DNA from: an uncultured Dorea sp.
Lineage (GTDB): Bacteria; Bacillota; Clostridia; Lachnospirales; Lachnospiraceae
Length of the DNA stretch: 64,000 nucleotides
Direction: 5' to 3'
Assembly (NCBI GenBank): GCA_910578495.1
Contig: CAJTRE010000001.1
Coordinates: 172,011 to 236,010 of the forward strand
The notes under the pieces are model-generated. The model was given only the letters and a program-made list of their open reading frames with translations. It was not told where the DNA came from and searched no databases. Within the stretch, counting starts at the first letter, position 1; each line of letters starts with the position of its first letter. Positions 25,021 through 33,565 of this stretch are shown piece after piece. A program made the translations under genes and the position numbers.

Positions 25021-25779
25021 TTATGTCAGAACCACTTCCACATTTTGCTCTTGCAAATGACGTAACTCTTGGTCAGAGCATTGATTTGTTACAAGAGTGT
25101 CAATGTCTGAGAGGCTGCATACATAGCAGAATGCTTTTTTTCCTAGTTTACTATAATCAGTAGTCATAATTACTTTGTCAGCGGCACGAATCATAGCTTG
25201 TTTGGCTGCGGCGGATTCTGCGTTACGATCAGAAACGCCAAAAGCCATATCAAAAGCATCGCATCCTAAAAATAGCTTATTAACATGAATTTTTTTAAAA
25301 AAATCAATTGAAGCGTTTCCAGTCAGTGTATAAACTGATTTTTCAAGAAGACCTCCGGGCATAATAATATTGATGTTGTCTTTTGAGGCCAGCTCTATGG
25401 AAATTTGTATATCGTTTGTTAAAACGGTAATATTAGGTGTTGTTAGATTTTTTGCAATTTCCATTGTAGTGGAGCCGGAATCAAGAATGATCACATCTTC
25501 GGAATCCACCATTTTTGCAGCGGTAATACCGATTTTTTGTTTTGCAGTAGCGTTTATAGATACTTTAGAAGCATAAGGAATTTCGTGTAGAGGAGAATCG
25601 GACAGGGAAACTGCTCCACCGTGAACTTTTCTTAATAATCCGTTTCGAGAAAGTACATCTATATCTCGGCGGATTGTTTGTTTTGAAACACTCAGAAATT
25701 CTGCAAGCTGATCTGTGGTAGTCTGCTTCTTTTCGTTTACAAAAGCTACAATCTGTTGATGACGTTCAAATTGTAACAT
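25021..25779 (-). CDS. DeoR-family sugar-responsive repressor
   Basis: 252 residues: N-terminal winged helix (QTTTDQLAEFLSVSKQTIRRDIDVL, residues 18-45; family motif RKVHGGA) and a C-terminal sugar-phosphate-binding domain (VILDSGSTTMEIAKNL, LFLGCDAFD, TTDYSKLGKKAF). DeoR repressors release DNA on binding a phosphosugar. Divergent from the ABC transporter operon, with repeated GCTCAAAAA elements between the two promoters, so it is the likely local regulator. ATG 25779 follows GGAGG; the ATG at 25791 overlaps the ribosome site. In E. coli the comparable sgc cluster also carries a DeoR gene (sgcR). Confidence 0.9.
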   Translation of the reverse strand: MLQFERHQQIVAFVNEKKQTTTDQLAEFLSVSKQTIRRDIDVLSRNGLLRKVHGGAVSLSDSPLHEIPYASKVSINATAKQKIGITAAKMVDSEDVIILDSGSTTMEIAKNLTTPNITVLTNDIQISIELASKDNINIIMPGGLLEKSVYTLTGNASIDFFKKIHVNKLFLGCDAFDMAFGVSDRNAESAAAKQAMIRAADKVIMTTDYSKLGKKAFCYVCSLSDIDTLVTNQCSDQELRHLQEQNVEVVLT

Positions 25780-25819
25780 TATTTCCTCCATTTCAATAAA
25801 GTATTAAATATTAATTTAA

Positions 25820-25847
25820 ATTATATATTAAGAAACAATTATGTCAA
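25820..25847 (-). promoter_or_regulatory. Promoter of the DeoR-family gene
   Basis: Minus strand: TTGACA (25847-25842), 16-base spacer, TATAAT (25825-25820). Confidence 0.7.
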
Positions 25848-25872
25848 TATAAAAATAGTGCTTTGTTAAAAT

Positions 25873-25958
25873 GCACAAAAAAGAAAATAAAAAATCATGC
25901 AAAATCACAAAAAACCAATAATGCTCAAAAATAAATTGACAACGCTCAAAAACGAAAA
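25873..25958 (+). promoter_or_regulatory. Putative DeoR operators (direct repeats)
   Basis: GCACAAAAAAGAAAA (25873), TCACAAAAAACC (25905), GCTCAAAAATAAA (25923) and GCTCAAAAACGAAAA (25944) share (G/T)CwCAAAAA. The last two are 21 bases apart, two helical turns, and the last fills the spacer of the operon promoter. Confidence 0.5.
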
Positions 25959-25964
25959 TATAAT
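25936..25964 (+). promoter_or_regulatory. Promoter of the sugar-island operon
   Basis: TTGACA (25936-25941), 17-base spacer containing an operator-like repeat, TATAAT (25959-25964); both hexamers perfect. Confidence 0.8.
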
Positions 25965-26020
25965 AAAATTATAAAAACAAGAACAAATGCTGAATGATAC
26001 AGCAAAGAAAGGAAGGTTTT

Positions 26021-27016
26021 ATGAAAATGAATAAAAGAAGAATAGTAGCAGCAGGTTTTCTGGTTTTAAGTTTAATTGCATCATGTTTCATATCTGGATG
26101 CAGCATGTCACCTGGCGGAGAAAGTGAGGGTGAGAGCAAGACTGCAGCAGATGACGGTCAGATTAAAGTTGGCTTCTCTGTTCAGGATATTTCTAATCCT
26201 TCATGGTCGGATATGTACAGTCACATGGAAGCGAAGGCAGAGGAACTCGGAATACAGATTACATTGAGTGATTGTAAAGCGGATCCGTCAAAGCAGATTG
26301 AGTCTTTAGAGAATTTTATAAGCGGAGGATATGATGTTATTGTTGTGCATAGTTTTGATGCTGAGTCCGCTACTTCCACATTAAAGCGTGCGAAAGAGAA
26401 AGGAATTAAAATTATATCGTTCGACACATATTTGGAAGAGTCCGATTGTTATTATGGATTAGATAACTATGAAATTGGAAAGCAGATCGCAAAAAATGCG
26501 TCCGAATTTATTGATGCAACATTTTCAGATGGAGTATGTGAGATCGGAGTTTGTAACTATCCATTAAATCAGGTGTGCTTAGACAGAGCGGAAGGAATCA
26601 GAGATGGACTTGCAGAATATGCACCAAATGCTGAGATTGTAGCAGAGGCTCAAGCTGGTTATACAGATGAAGGAATTGAAGTTGGTGAAAACTTTATGCA
26701 GGCACATCCAAATATGAAAGTGATTGTGGGAATTGATGATGCAGGACTTCTTGGAGTATATGAATCGCTGAAAGGTGTAGGAAAAGAAAAAGATAAAGAT
26801 ATGGGAATGTTCGGGATAGACGCATTAAGCGAAGCTATGAAGTTGATTTCAGAAGATACTGTATTTCGCTCTACTATTCACCTTGATTTAAATACGGTCG
26901 GAGAGCAGATGGTTCAAACAGCTTCTGATCTGATGGAAGGAAAAGACGTGGAAAAGAAGAATTATTTCCCAATGAATACAATTACCATTGATAATGTAGC
27001 GGAATATATGAAGTAA
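26021..27016 (+). CDS. Sugar ABC transporter substrate-binding lipoprotein
   Basis: 331 residues. Lipoprotein signal peptide ending in the lipobox ISGC (cysteine about residue 27), an acidic linker, then a type I periplasmic-binding fold of the RbsB class (QIKVGFSVQDISNPSWSDMY; FISGGYDVIVVHSFD; GIDDAGLLG). Captures a sugar outside the membrane for the ATPase and permease that follow. ATG 26021 follows GGAAGG by 6 bases. Ligand not identifiable; ribose/galactose-type proteins take aldoses, polyols or autoinducers. Confidence 0.9.
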   Translation: MKMNKRRIVAAGFLVLSLIASCFISGCSMSPGGESEGESKTAADDGQIKVGFSVQDISNPSWSDMYSHMEAKAEELGIQITLSDCKADPSKQIESLENFISGGYDVIVVHSFDAESATSTLKRAKEKGIKIISFDTYLEESDCYYGLDNYEIGKQIAKNASEFIDATFSDGVCEIGVCNYPLNQVCLDRAEGIRDGLAEYAPNAEIVAEAQAGYTDEGIEVGENFMQAHPNMKVIVGIDDAGLLGVYESLKGVGKEKDKDMGMFGIDALSEAMKLISEDTVFRSTIHLDLNTVGEQMVQTASDLMEGKDVEKKNYFPMNTITIDNVAEYMK

Positions 27017-27045
27017 ATGAAGCGATAGATGGGAGAGGGAAGCCT

Positions 27046-28536
27046 ATGGATGGAAAATGTTTATTGTCTGTTCAGAATATTGTTAAATCATATTCTGGCG
27101 TGACTGTATTGCATGATGTGTCTTTGGATATTTGCAAAGGAGAAGTTCATGCCTTAGTAGGAGCAAATGGGGCTGGAAAATCAACCTTGATTAAAACGAT
27201 ATCTGGTGCAATTAGACCAAATGCGGGGAAAATTGTATTTGATGGACAGGAATACGATTATATGACTCCGCAATTGTCGAGTGCGTTGGGAATTGAAATT
27301 ATTTATCAGGAATTTAATCTAGTCCCTTCCCTTTCAGTGGCAGAAAATATTTTTCTGGGAAATAAATCAAGAACATCAAAAATAGTAAACTTTAGACAAA
27401 TGTACCAAAAAGCAGATGAGATATTACAGACATTCGGTCTGGATATTAAATCAAGTGATTTGGTAAAAAATCTGTCGGTTGCATATAAACAAATTGTCGA
27501 GATAGCAAAAGCGCTGGCATGTGACTTGAAAGTACTGGTACTTGATGAGCCAACAGCACCATTAACTAATACAGAGGTAGAAGTATTATACCGGATTGTA
27601 AAAGAACTAAAAAATCAGGGAGTTTCTATTATTTATATTTCACATAGGTTGGAAGAAATTTTTGAACTTAGTGATCGCATTACTGTATTGAGGGATGGGC
27701 ATAAAATTATTACAGTAGATACAGATAAAACAGACAGAAAGCAATTAATTAGTTATATGATTAGTGCAGAACTGGGCGAGGAGTATCCCAAGCGTGTTGG
27801 AACGTGGAAAGAGGACGTCCTGCTGGAAGTGAAAAACTTGTCCGGAAATGGATTTGATAATATTAATTTCAAAGTGCATAAGGGAGAAATACTTGGTATC
27901 TGTGGCTTGGTAGGAGCGAAAAGGACGGAAATCGTCAGGGCAATTTTTGGAGCAGATAAAGCCAAGTCAGGAGAAATTTATTTTGAAGGAACCAAAGTCG
28001 AGATTAAGAGACCGACAGATGCAATCAATTTAGGAATTACAATGGTTCCGGAGGATCGTAAATCACAGGGAGTAGTTCTTGGACTCTCTATTGCCTGGAA
28101 TCTCACTTTGGCGAATTTGAAAAAGATATCTAATGGATTGGTAATTGATAGAAAACGTGAGAATGTTCTGGTGGATCGTTATAAAAATGCGTTGAAAATA
28201 AAAATGAATAATATCGACCAGCCGGTAAGTGCATTGAGCGGTGGTAATCAACAGAAAGTGGTCGTGAGTAAATGGCTGGCAAGCGATCCAAAACTAATTA
28301 TTTTTGATGAACCGACTCGTGGAATTGATGTCGGAGCTAAAAAGGAAATTTATCATTTAATTAATGAGTTGGCAGATCAAGGGTTAGGTGTAATTTTAAT
28401 ATCCTCAGAAATGGACGAAATGATTGGACTATCGGATCGAATGGTAATCCTGGCAGAGGGAAGAATTACAGGATTTCTGGAGAAAGAAGAGTTTTCAAAA
28501 CAGCATATATTAGACCTGTCGTCAGGAGATAAATAA
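27046..28536 (+). CDS. Ribose/galactose-type sugar ABC transporter ATPase
   Basis: 496 residues, two fused ATP-binding domains as in RbsA/MglA. The first has Walker A GANGAGKST (39-47), a Walker B LVLDEPTAPL, and a weak signature; the second has a degenerate Walker A (GLVGAKRTE) but an intact signature SGGNQQKVV and IIFDEPTRGIDVGAKKEIY. This asymmetry is normal for the family. Energises the permease encoded 10 bases downstream. Confidence 0.93.
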   Translation: MDGKCLLSVQNIVKSYSGVTVLHDVSLDICKGEVHALVGANGAGKSTLIKTISGAIRPNAGKIVFDGQEYDYMTPQLSSALGIEIIYQEFNLVPSLSVAENIFLGNKSRTSKIVNFRQMYQKADEILQTFGLDIKSSDLVKNLSVAYKQIVEIAKALACDLKVLVLDEPTAPLTNTEVEVLYRIVKELKNQGVSIIYISHRLEEIFELSDRITVLRDGHKIITVDTDKTDRKQLISYMISAELGEEYPKRVGTWKEDVLLEVKNLSGNGFDNINFKVHKGEILGICGLVGAKRTEIVRAIFGADKAKSGEIYFEGTKVEIKRPTDAINLGITMVPEDRKSQGVVLGLSIAWNLTLANLKKISNGLVIDRKRENVLVDRYKNALKIKMNNIDQPVSALSGGNQQKVVVSKWLASDPKLIIFDEPTRGIDVGAKKEIYHLINELADQGLGVILISSEMDEMIGLSDRMVILAEGRITGFLEKEEFSKQHILDLSSGDK

Positions 28537-28546
28537 AGGAGGAGCC

Positions 28547-29497
28547 ATGAAGAGAAATGAGCTTATAAATAAATATGGCATATTAATCATTTTAATACTT
28601 ATGATTGCAATTTTTGGTATCGCAAATCCCTCGTTTTTTACTTGGTCTAATGGAATTAGTATTTTACGACAAATTGCGGTACTCGCGATTATTACAGTGG
28701 GTATGTCTTGCGTGTTGATTGCGGGAGGCATTGACCTTTCCGTAGGAGCGCAATTGGCGTTTATTGGAGTGACTACAGCAACGTTATGTACAAAGATGAG
28801 TGTTCCGCCTATGCTTGCATGTCTATTAGGAGTTGTGCTGGCAACGGTAATCGGTATTTTTAACGGTATCTTTATTTCCAATACTCATGTGCCGCCGCTA
28901 ATTGCAACGTTGGCAACACAACAGATATTAAGAGGACTCGCATATATCATTTCTGAAGGACAGCCGTTATATGGATTGCAGCCTTCGATACAGATGATCG
29001 GTCAGGGATATATAGGAATTATTCCAATACCAATTGTTATTATGGTTGTTTGTGTTGGAGCAGGAGTATTTGTTTTAAATAAAACATATATAGGAAGATC
29101 TTTTTATGTAATTGGAAGTAGTGAAGAAGTAGGAAGACTTTCTGGAATTAAAACAAAGCTGGTAACAACAATTGCGTATGGTATTTGCGGAATGATGGCG
29201 GGTATTGGCGCAATTATTATGATGTCTCGTATCAATTCGGGAAGTCCGACAGTGGGAAACGGATATGAGATGGATGTCCTTACAGCAGCAGTGCTTGGTG
29301 GTGTTAGTGTAAGCGGCGGAGAAGGAAAACTGTTTGGTGCAATGACAGGCGCATTGATTATTGGTGTTCTCAGTAATGGATTGATTATTATGAATGTCAA
29401 TGAATATTCCCAGATGGTTATTAAAGGAATTGTACTTGCTCTCGCAGTCGCATTTGACAGTATCAGAAATGGAAAAATTAAATTGGCTGCGTCATAA
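28547..29497 (+). CDS. Ribose-type sugar ABC transporter permease
   Basis: 316 residues, eight to ten membrane helices, RbsC class: GGIDLSVGAQLAFIGVTTA near residue 60, the conserved AYGICGMMAGIGAII, and the cytoplasmic EAA-like loop VLGGVSVSGGEGKLFGAMTGAL. A single permease gene suggests a homodimeric channel. AAGGAGGAG precedes the ATG. Confidence 0.93.
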   Translation: MKRNELINKYGILIILILMIAIFGIANPSFFTWSNGISILRQIAVLAIITVGMSCVLIAGGIDLSVGAQLAFIGVTTATLCTKMSVPPMLACLLGVVLATVIGIFNGIFISNTHVPPLIATLATQQILRGLAYIISEGQPLYGLQPSIQMIGQGYIGIIPIPIVIMVVCVGAGVFVLNKTYIGRSFYVIGSSEEVGRLSGIKTKLVTTIAYGICGMMAGIGAIIMMSRINSGSPTVGNGYEMDVLTAAVLGGVSVSGGEGKLFGAMTGALIIGVLSNGLIIMNVNEYSQMVIKGIVLALAVAFDSIRNGKIKLAAS

Positions 29498-29520
29498 GCA
29501 AAAGATTGGAGGGTCAGATT

Positions 29521-30522
29521 ATGAAGTTTGCGTTAATTGGATGTGGATTGATTGCAAGAAGCCACGCAGATGCGCTGGGACGGATTGAAGGTTCAGAACT
29601 GATTGCAGTTTGTGATAATCGTGAGGAAGTGGCGGATGGTTTAGCACAGGAGTATGGGTGTAAGTCTTATGTAGATGCAGAAAAAATGTTGGACGATGCA
29701 AAGCCGGATGCAGTGATTATCTGTGTTCCTACCTTTATTCATGAGACTTATGCTGCAATGTGTGCAAAAAGAAAAATTCATGTACTCTGTGAGAAGCCGT
29801 TAGAAAGACATCCTGATACCTGCAAAAAATTAATTAATGAGGTAAAAGATGCAGGAATTATTTTTATGACGGCACAGGTAGTGCGCTTTTGGGCTGGCTA
29901 TGTAGATATTAAGAGAATGTTCGATGCCGGAGAACTTGGCGATATATACATGATGCATTTTCGGAGAGTGTCTTCTAGAGCCGGACAGTATGGGCAGTGG
30001 CTGTTTAATCCAGAACTTGGCGGAGGCGCGTGGGGCGATATGCTGGTACATGACATTGATTACCTGCGTTATTTGGCTGGACCGTTTGACAAAGTATATT
30101 CTAATGCAGTGAAAGATGAAACGGGATGTTACAATAATGTAATGGCAAATATCATATTTAAAAGTGGAATTCATGCAGTAGCAGAAACTTCATTTACACA
30201 ACAAACGGGATATCCATTTAGCTTTTCGGTTAATATTGTTGGCTCCAAGGCAACTTTGGAATATAGCTATCATGCAGGTGCTACGATTGCAGATCGTTCG
30301 GGAAGCGAATGTAAAATGAAAATCTGGCGTAAAGATATTGGTCTGGAAGAGAGTTTCGTAGAAGAATATGATGCATATGAAAGTCAGCTAAGATATTATA
30401 TCAACTGTTTAGAAGAAAAGAAACAGCCTGAGATTATTACTCTGGAACAGAGTTATGATGTTATTTGCATGATTGAGGCTATTAAAGAATCAGCAGATAA
30501 AGGGGAAATTATTACACTGTAA
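29521..30522 (+). CDS. Gfo/Idh/MocA-family sugar dehydrogenase
   Basis: 333 residues. N-terminal Rossmann fold (FALIGCGLIARSHADAL, residues 3-19) for NAD(P), the family's CEKPLERHPDTCKKL (about 92-106), and a C-terminal alpha/beta substrate domain with GGGAWGDMLVHDIDYLRYL, where the Asp-x-x-His-Asp region would hold the catalytic residues. Such enzymes oxidise or reduce a sugar or cyclitol hydroxyl. ATG 29521 is preferred over the TTG 29506 because GGAGGG lies between them. Substrate is presumably the imported sugar. Confidence 0.88.
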   Translation: MKFALIGCGLIARSHADALGRIEGSELIAVCDNREEVADGLAQEYGCKSYVDAEKMLDDAKPDAVIICVPTFIHETYAAMCAKRKIHVLCEKPLERHPDTCKKLINEVKDAGIIFMTAQVVRFWAGYVDIKRMFDAGELGDIYMMHFRRVSSRAGQYGQWLFNPELGGGAWGDMLVHDIDYLRYLAGPFDKVYSNAVKDETGCYNNVMANIIFKSGIHAVAETSFTQQTGYPFSFSVNIVGSKATLEYSYHAGATIADRSGSECKMKIWRKDIGLEESFVEEYDAYESQLRYYINCLEEKKQPEIITLEQSYDVICMIEAIKESADKGEIITL

Positions 30523-30533
30523 GGAGAGGCTAT

Positions 30534-32054
30534 ATGAATTATTTTATGGGAATAGACATTGGCACCAATGAAACAAAAGGCATGCTGGTGGATGAAACAG
30601 GAAAAATTATTTTGACAGATAGCGAAGCACACCAGATGGAAATTCCTAAACCTGGATATGCGGAACATGATGCGGAGAATACATGGTGGCATGATTTTTG
30701 TACAGTGTCAAAGCGGCTGATAAAAAAGAGTGAAGTCAATCCGGCAGATATTAAAGGCGTGGGCGCGAGTGCAATCGGTCCTTGCTGCCTTCCGGTAGAC
30801 GAAGAATGTCGACCGCTTAGAAAAGCAATTCTCTATGGAGTGGATGTTCGGGCTCAAAAACAGATTGAGCAGTTGAAGACAGAATTTGGGGAAGACTATA
30901 TTCTGGAAAGATATGGTAACCCGATAACATCACAGTCAATTGGTCCCAAAATTCAGTGGATAAAAGAAAATGAACCGGAGATTTACGAAAAAACATATAA
31001 ATTTATTACAGCGTCCACGTATTTAGTTGCAAAGTTGACAGGGAGGTATTGTATCGACCATTATACAGCGGCATATTTTACACCCATGTATCATTTAGAG
31101 AACCAGGATTGGGATGAAGAAAATCTGTATCGCTTCTGTAGAAAAGAACAGCTTGCGGAATGTCTTTGGACAGATGAGCTTGCAGGATGTGTTACAGCGA
31201 AGGCGGCAGAAGAAACAGGTTTGGCAGAAGGTACGCCGGTTATTGTCGGAACAGCGGATGCGGCTGCGGATGCAGTGGGTGCGGGAGTGCTTCGCCCGGG
31301 AGACATTTTAGTAATGTTCGGGTCTTCTGTATATATGATTCATGTGGTGTCAAAATTGACCACAGATGCAAGATATTGGGCTGGACCTTATCTTTTTAGA
31401 GATACCTATATGGTGGCATCAGGAATGTCTACGGCAGGAATGTTGACAAAGTGGTTCCGGGACGAATTGGCGCCTGATGTTTTGAAAAAAGAGCAGGAAG
31501 AAGGAGTAAATGCGTATGCAGTGTTGGCAAAATCCATAGAAAGTATAGAACCGGGATCAGAAGGTTTGATAGTGCTTCCGTATTTTAGCGGCGAACGTAC
31601 ACCGATTAATGATCCGCAGGCAAAAGGCGTATTTATGGGATTGACATTGGCGCACAAAAGAGAGCATCTCTATCAAGCATGTCTGGAAGGTGTTGCCTAT
31701 GGAATTGGTCAGCATTTTCGTGGATATAAGGAAATTGGAATGGAAACCAAGCGATTAATAGCAGTTGGAGGCGGCACAAAAGCGCCAAAGTGGATGCAGA
31801 TTGTATCGGATGTAACAGGGAAATCGATGTATCTGGGAGGAGTGTATGGAGCTTCGTATGGAGATGCGCTGCTGGCGGCAAAGGCAACGGGATTTATAAA
31901 AGATGAGAAAGAGCTTGAGTCTTATATTTCCTACCGGGGCGAGATCGAACCTGATGAAGAACGGCACCATAAGTACCAGCCATATTTAGAAAAGTATATT
32001 GAATTATATGAGAATACGAAAGATATTATGCATAGCCTGGATGTGGTGAGGTGA
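30534..32054 (+). CDS. FGGY-family carbohydrate kinase
   Basis: 506 residues, xylulokinase-like: GIDIGTNETKGMLVDETG (ATPase-fold phosphate-1 loop, residues 6-23), catalytic-aspartate region GTADAAADAVGAG, the FGGY signature region FMGLTLAHKREHLYQACLEG, and the adenosine loop AVGGGTKAPKWMQI. Phosphorylates a ketose, polyol or similar. The next gene begins 8 bases after its stop. Substrate unknown. Confidence 0.88.
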   Translation: MNYFMGIDIGTNETKGMLVDETGKIILTDSEAHQMEIPKPGYAEHDAENTWWHDFCTVSKRLIKKSEVNPADIKGVGASAIGPCCLPVDEECRPLRKAILYGVDVRAQKQIEQLKTEFGEDYILERYGNPITSQSIGPKIQWIKENEPEIYEKTYKFITASTYLVAKLTGRYCIDHYTAAYFTPMYHLENQDWDEENLYRFCRKEQLAECLWTDELAGCVTAKAAEETGLAEGTPVIVGTADAAADAVGAGVLRPGDILVMFGSSVYMIHVVSKLTTDARYWAGPYLFRDTYMVASGMSTAGMLTKWFRDELAPDVLKKEQEEGVNAYAVLAKSIESIEPGSEGLIVLPYFSGERTPINDPQAKGVFMGLTLAHKREHLYQACLEGVAYGIGQHFRGYKEIGMETKRLIAVGGGTKAPKWMQIVSDVTGKSMYLGGVYGASYGDALLAAKATGFIKDEKELESYISYRGEIEPDEERHHKYQPYLEKYIELYENTKDIMHSLDVVR

Positions 32055-32062
32055 TGAATAGT

Positions 32063-32707
32063 ATGAAATATATGATTTTCGATATGGATGGCGTTCTTTT
32101 GGATAGTGAGACGGGAGCATTTGAAATGTACCGGGAGTCGCTTCAATTGATTGGCATAGATGTGACATTAGAAACCCTTTTGCATGACTATGTTGGAATG
32201 ACCAGCCCTGCTATTGCGAAAGAAATTTTAGAAAAATATGGAAGTAAAAAAACGGTAGAGGAATTTCTCGCATTTCACCGCAGCAGAGGAAGCTATTATG
32301 AAATTAGCGACGAAGTGAAGCCCATGGAAGGGCTGTTGGACTTTCTCGACATGTTAAAGGGAAATGGGGTACGTATGGCTGTGGTGTCTTCTACATCTTC
32401 TCGAAATGTATTGACTGCATTAAATAGAATGAAAATTCTTTCCTATTTTGATGCGGTTGTATGTGGGGATGTATTGAATAACAGCAAACCGAATCCCGAA
32501 GGATATTTGAAGGCGGTAGAATATTTAGAAGCCAAAAAAGAAGAATGTGTGATTGTTGAAGATTCTGCGATAGGTATACAGGCAGGAAAAAATGCAGGAA
32601 TATATGTGGTAGGGTATAAAGGCGCTGCTCATATACAGGATACATCCGAAGCGGATATGGAGGTTTTTTCCTACAGTGAGTTAAAGAAGAATTTAATAAA
32701 ATGTTAG
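32063..32707 (+). CDS. HAD-superfamily phosphatase/phosphomutase (beta-PGM-like)
   Basis: 214 residues. HAD motif I FDMDGVLLDSE (Asp7, Asp9), helical cap typical of beta-phosphoglucomutase/phosphatase subfamily I, motif II VVSSTSS, motif III K in NNSKPNPEGY, and EDSAIGIQAGKNAG. Probably removes phosphate from, or isomerises, a sugar phosphate of this pathway. ATG 32063 is 9 bases from GAGGTG. Overlap-free but only 8 bases from the kinase gene. Confidence 0.85.
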   Translation: MKYMIFDMDGVLLDSETGAFEMYRESLQLIGIDVTLETLLHDYVGMTSPAIAKEILEKYGSKKTVEEFLAFHRSRGSYYEISDEVKPMEGLLDFLDMLKGNGVRMAVVSSTSSRNVLTALNRMKILSYFDAVVCGDVLNNSKPNPEGYLKAVEYLEAKKEECVIVEDSAIGIQAGKNAGIYVVGYKGAAHIQDTSEADMEVFSYSELKKNLIKC

Positions 32708-32726
32708 ATTAATGGAGGATTATACT

Positions 32727-33533
32727 ATGGAATGGATTAAAGAAGCTTTTGGAACGGAGAAACCAATTATCGCTATGTGCCACTTTGCGGAATTACCGGG
32801 AGATCCATATTTTAATGAAGAAGGCGGTATGGAGAAAGTTGTAGAGCGTGCAAGAAAAGAATTTTTGGATTTGCAGGCTGGCGGTGTAGATGCAGTTATG
32901 TTTTCAAATGAATTCAGTCTCCCATATCTGAGAAAAGTACATCCGGAGACAACCGCTGCTATGGCACGTATTATTGGAGAACTAAAACCGGAAATTAAAA
33001 TTCCTTTTGGCGTAAATGTACTTTGGGATCCATATGCGTCTATGGATTTAGCGGCGGCAACTGGAGCAAAATTCATCCGTGAGATTATGAGTGGTGTATA
33101 TGCAAGTGATTTTGGGTTGTGGGATACTAACACAGGAGAAATTGTGCGCCACCAGATGAAATTAGGTTTAAAAAATCTGAAGAGATTATTTAATATTGTG
33201 CCGGAGGCAAGTCAGGCGTTAGGAACAAGAAGTGTCGAGTCGATTGCAAAAACAACAGTATTTAACTGTAAGCCTGATGTTATCTGTGTATCTGGTCTGA
33301 CGGCTGGGTCTGCAACAGATATGAGCACGCTTGAAAATGTTAAAAATAGTATTCCGGAAACAGCAGTATTTGCAAATACAGGATGTCGTGCGGAGACAAT
33401 TGAAAATATTTTAAAAATTGCGGATGGTTGTGTGGTAGGTACAACATTCAAGAAGGATGGAAAATTTGAAAGCCAGGTTGAGTTAGATCGTGTAAAGAGA
33501 TTTATGGAAGTTGTACATAAAGCCAGAGCATAG
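32727..33533 (+). CDS. BtpA/SgcQ-family protein
   Basis: 268 residues, predicted TIM barrel. Typical BtpA family stretches: PIIAMCHFAELPGDPY, LQAGGVDAVMFSNEFSLPY, IPFGVNVLWDP, ATGAKFIRE and TGCRAETIENILKIADG. The family includes cyanobacterial BtpA (photosystem I assembly) and E. coli SgcQ; the barrel suggests an enzyme but no reaction is established. ATG 32727 follows GGAGG; the ATG at 32712 overlaps the ribosome site. Placement next to an M42 peptidase-like gene repeats the E. coli sgcQ/sgcX pairing. Confidence 0.85.
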   Translation: MEWIKEAFGTEKPIIAMCHFAELPGDPYFNEEGGMEKVVERARKEFLDLQAGGVDAVMFSNEFSLPYLRKVHPETTAAMARIIGELKPEIKIPFGVNVLWDPYASMDLAAATGAKFIREIMSGVYASDFGLWDTNTGEIVRHQMKLGLKNLKRLFNIVPEASQALGTRSVESIAKTTVFNCKPDVICVSGLTAGSATDMSTLENVKNSIPETAVFANTGCRAETIENILKIADGCVVGTTFKKDGKFESQVELDRVKRFMEVVHKARA

Positions 33534-33565
33534 GCAACAACAAGCAGATTGGGAGGATAAGCTCA

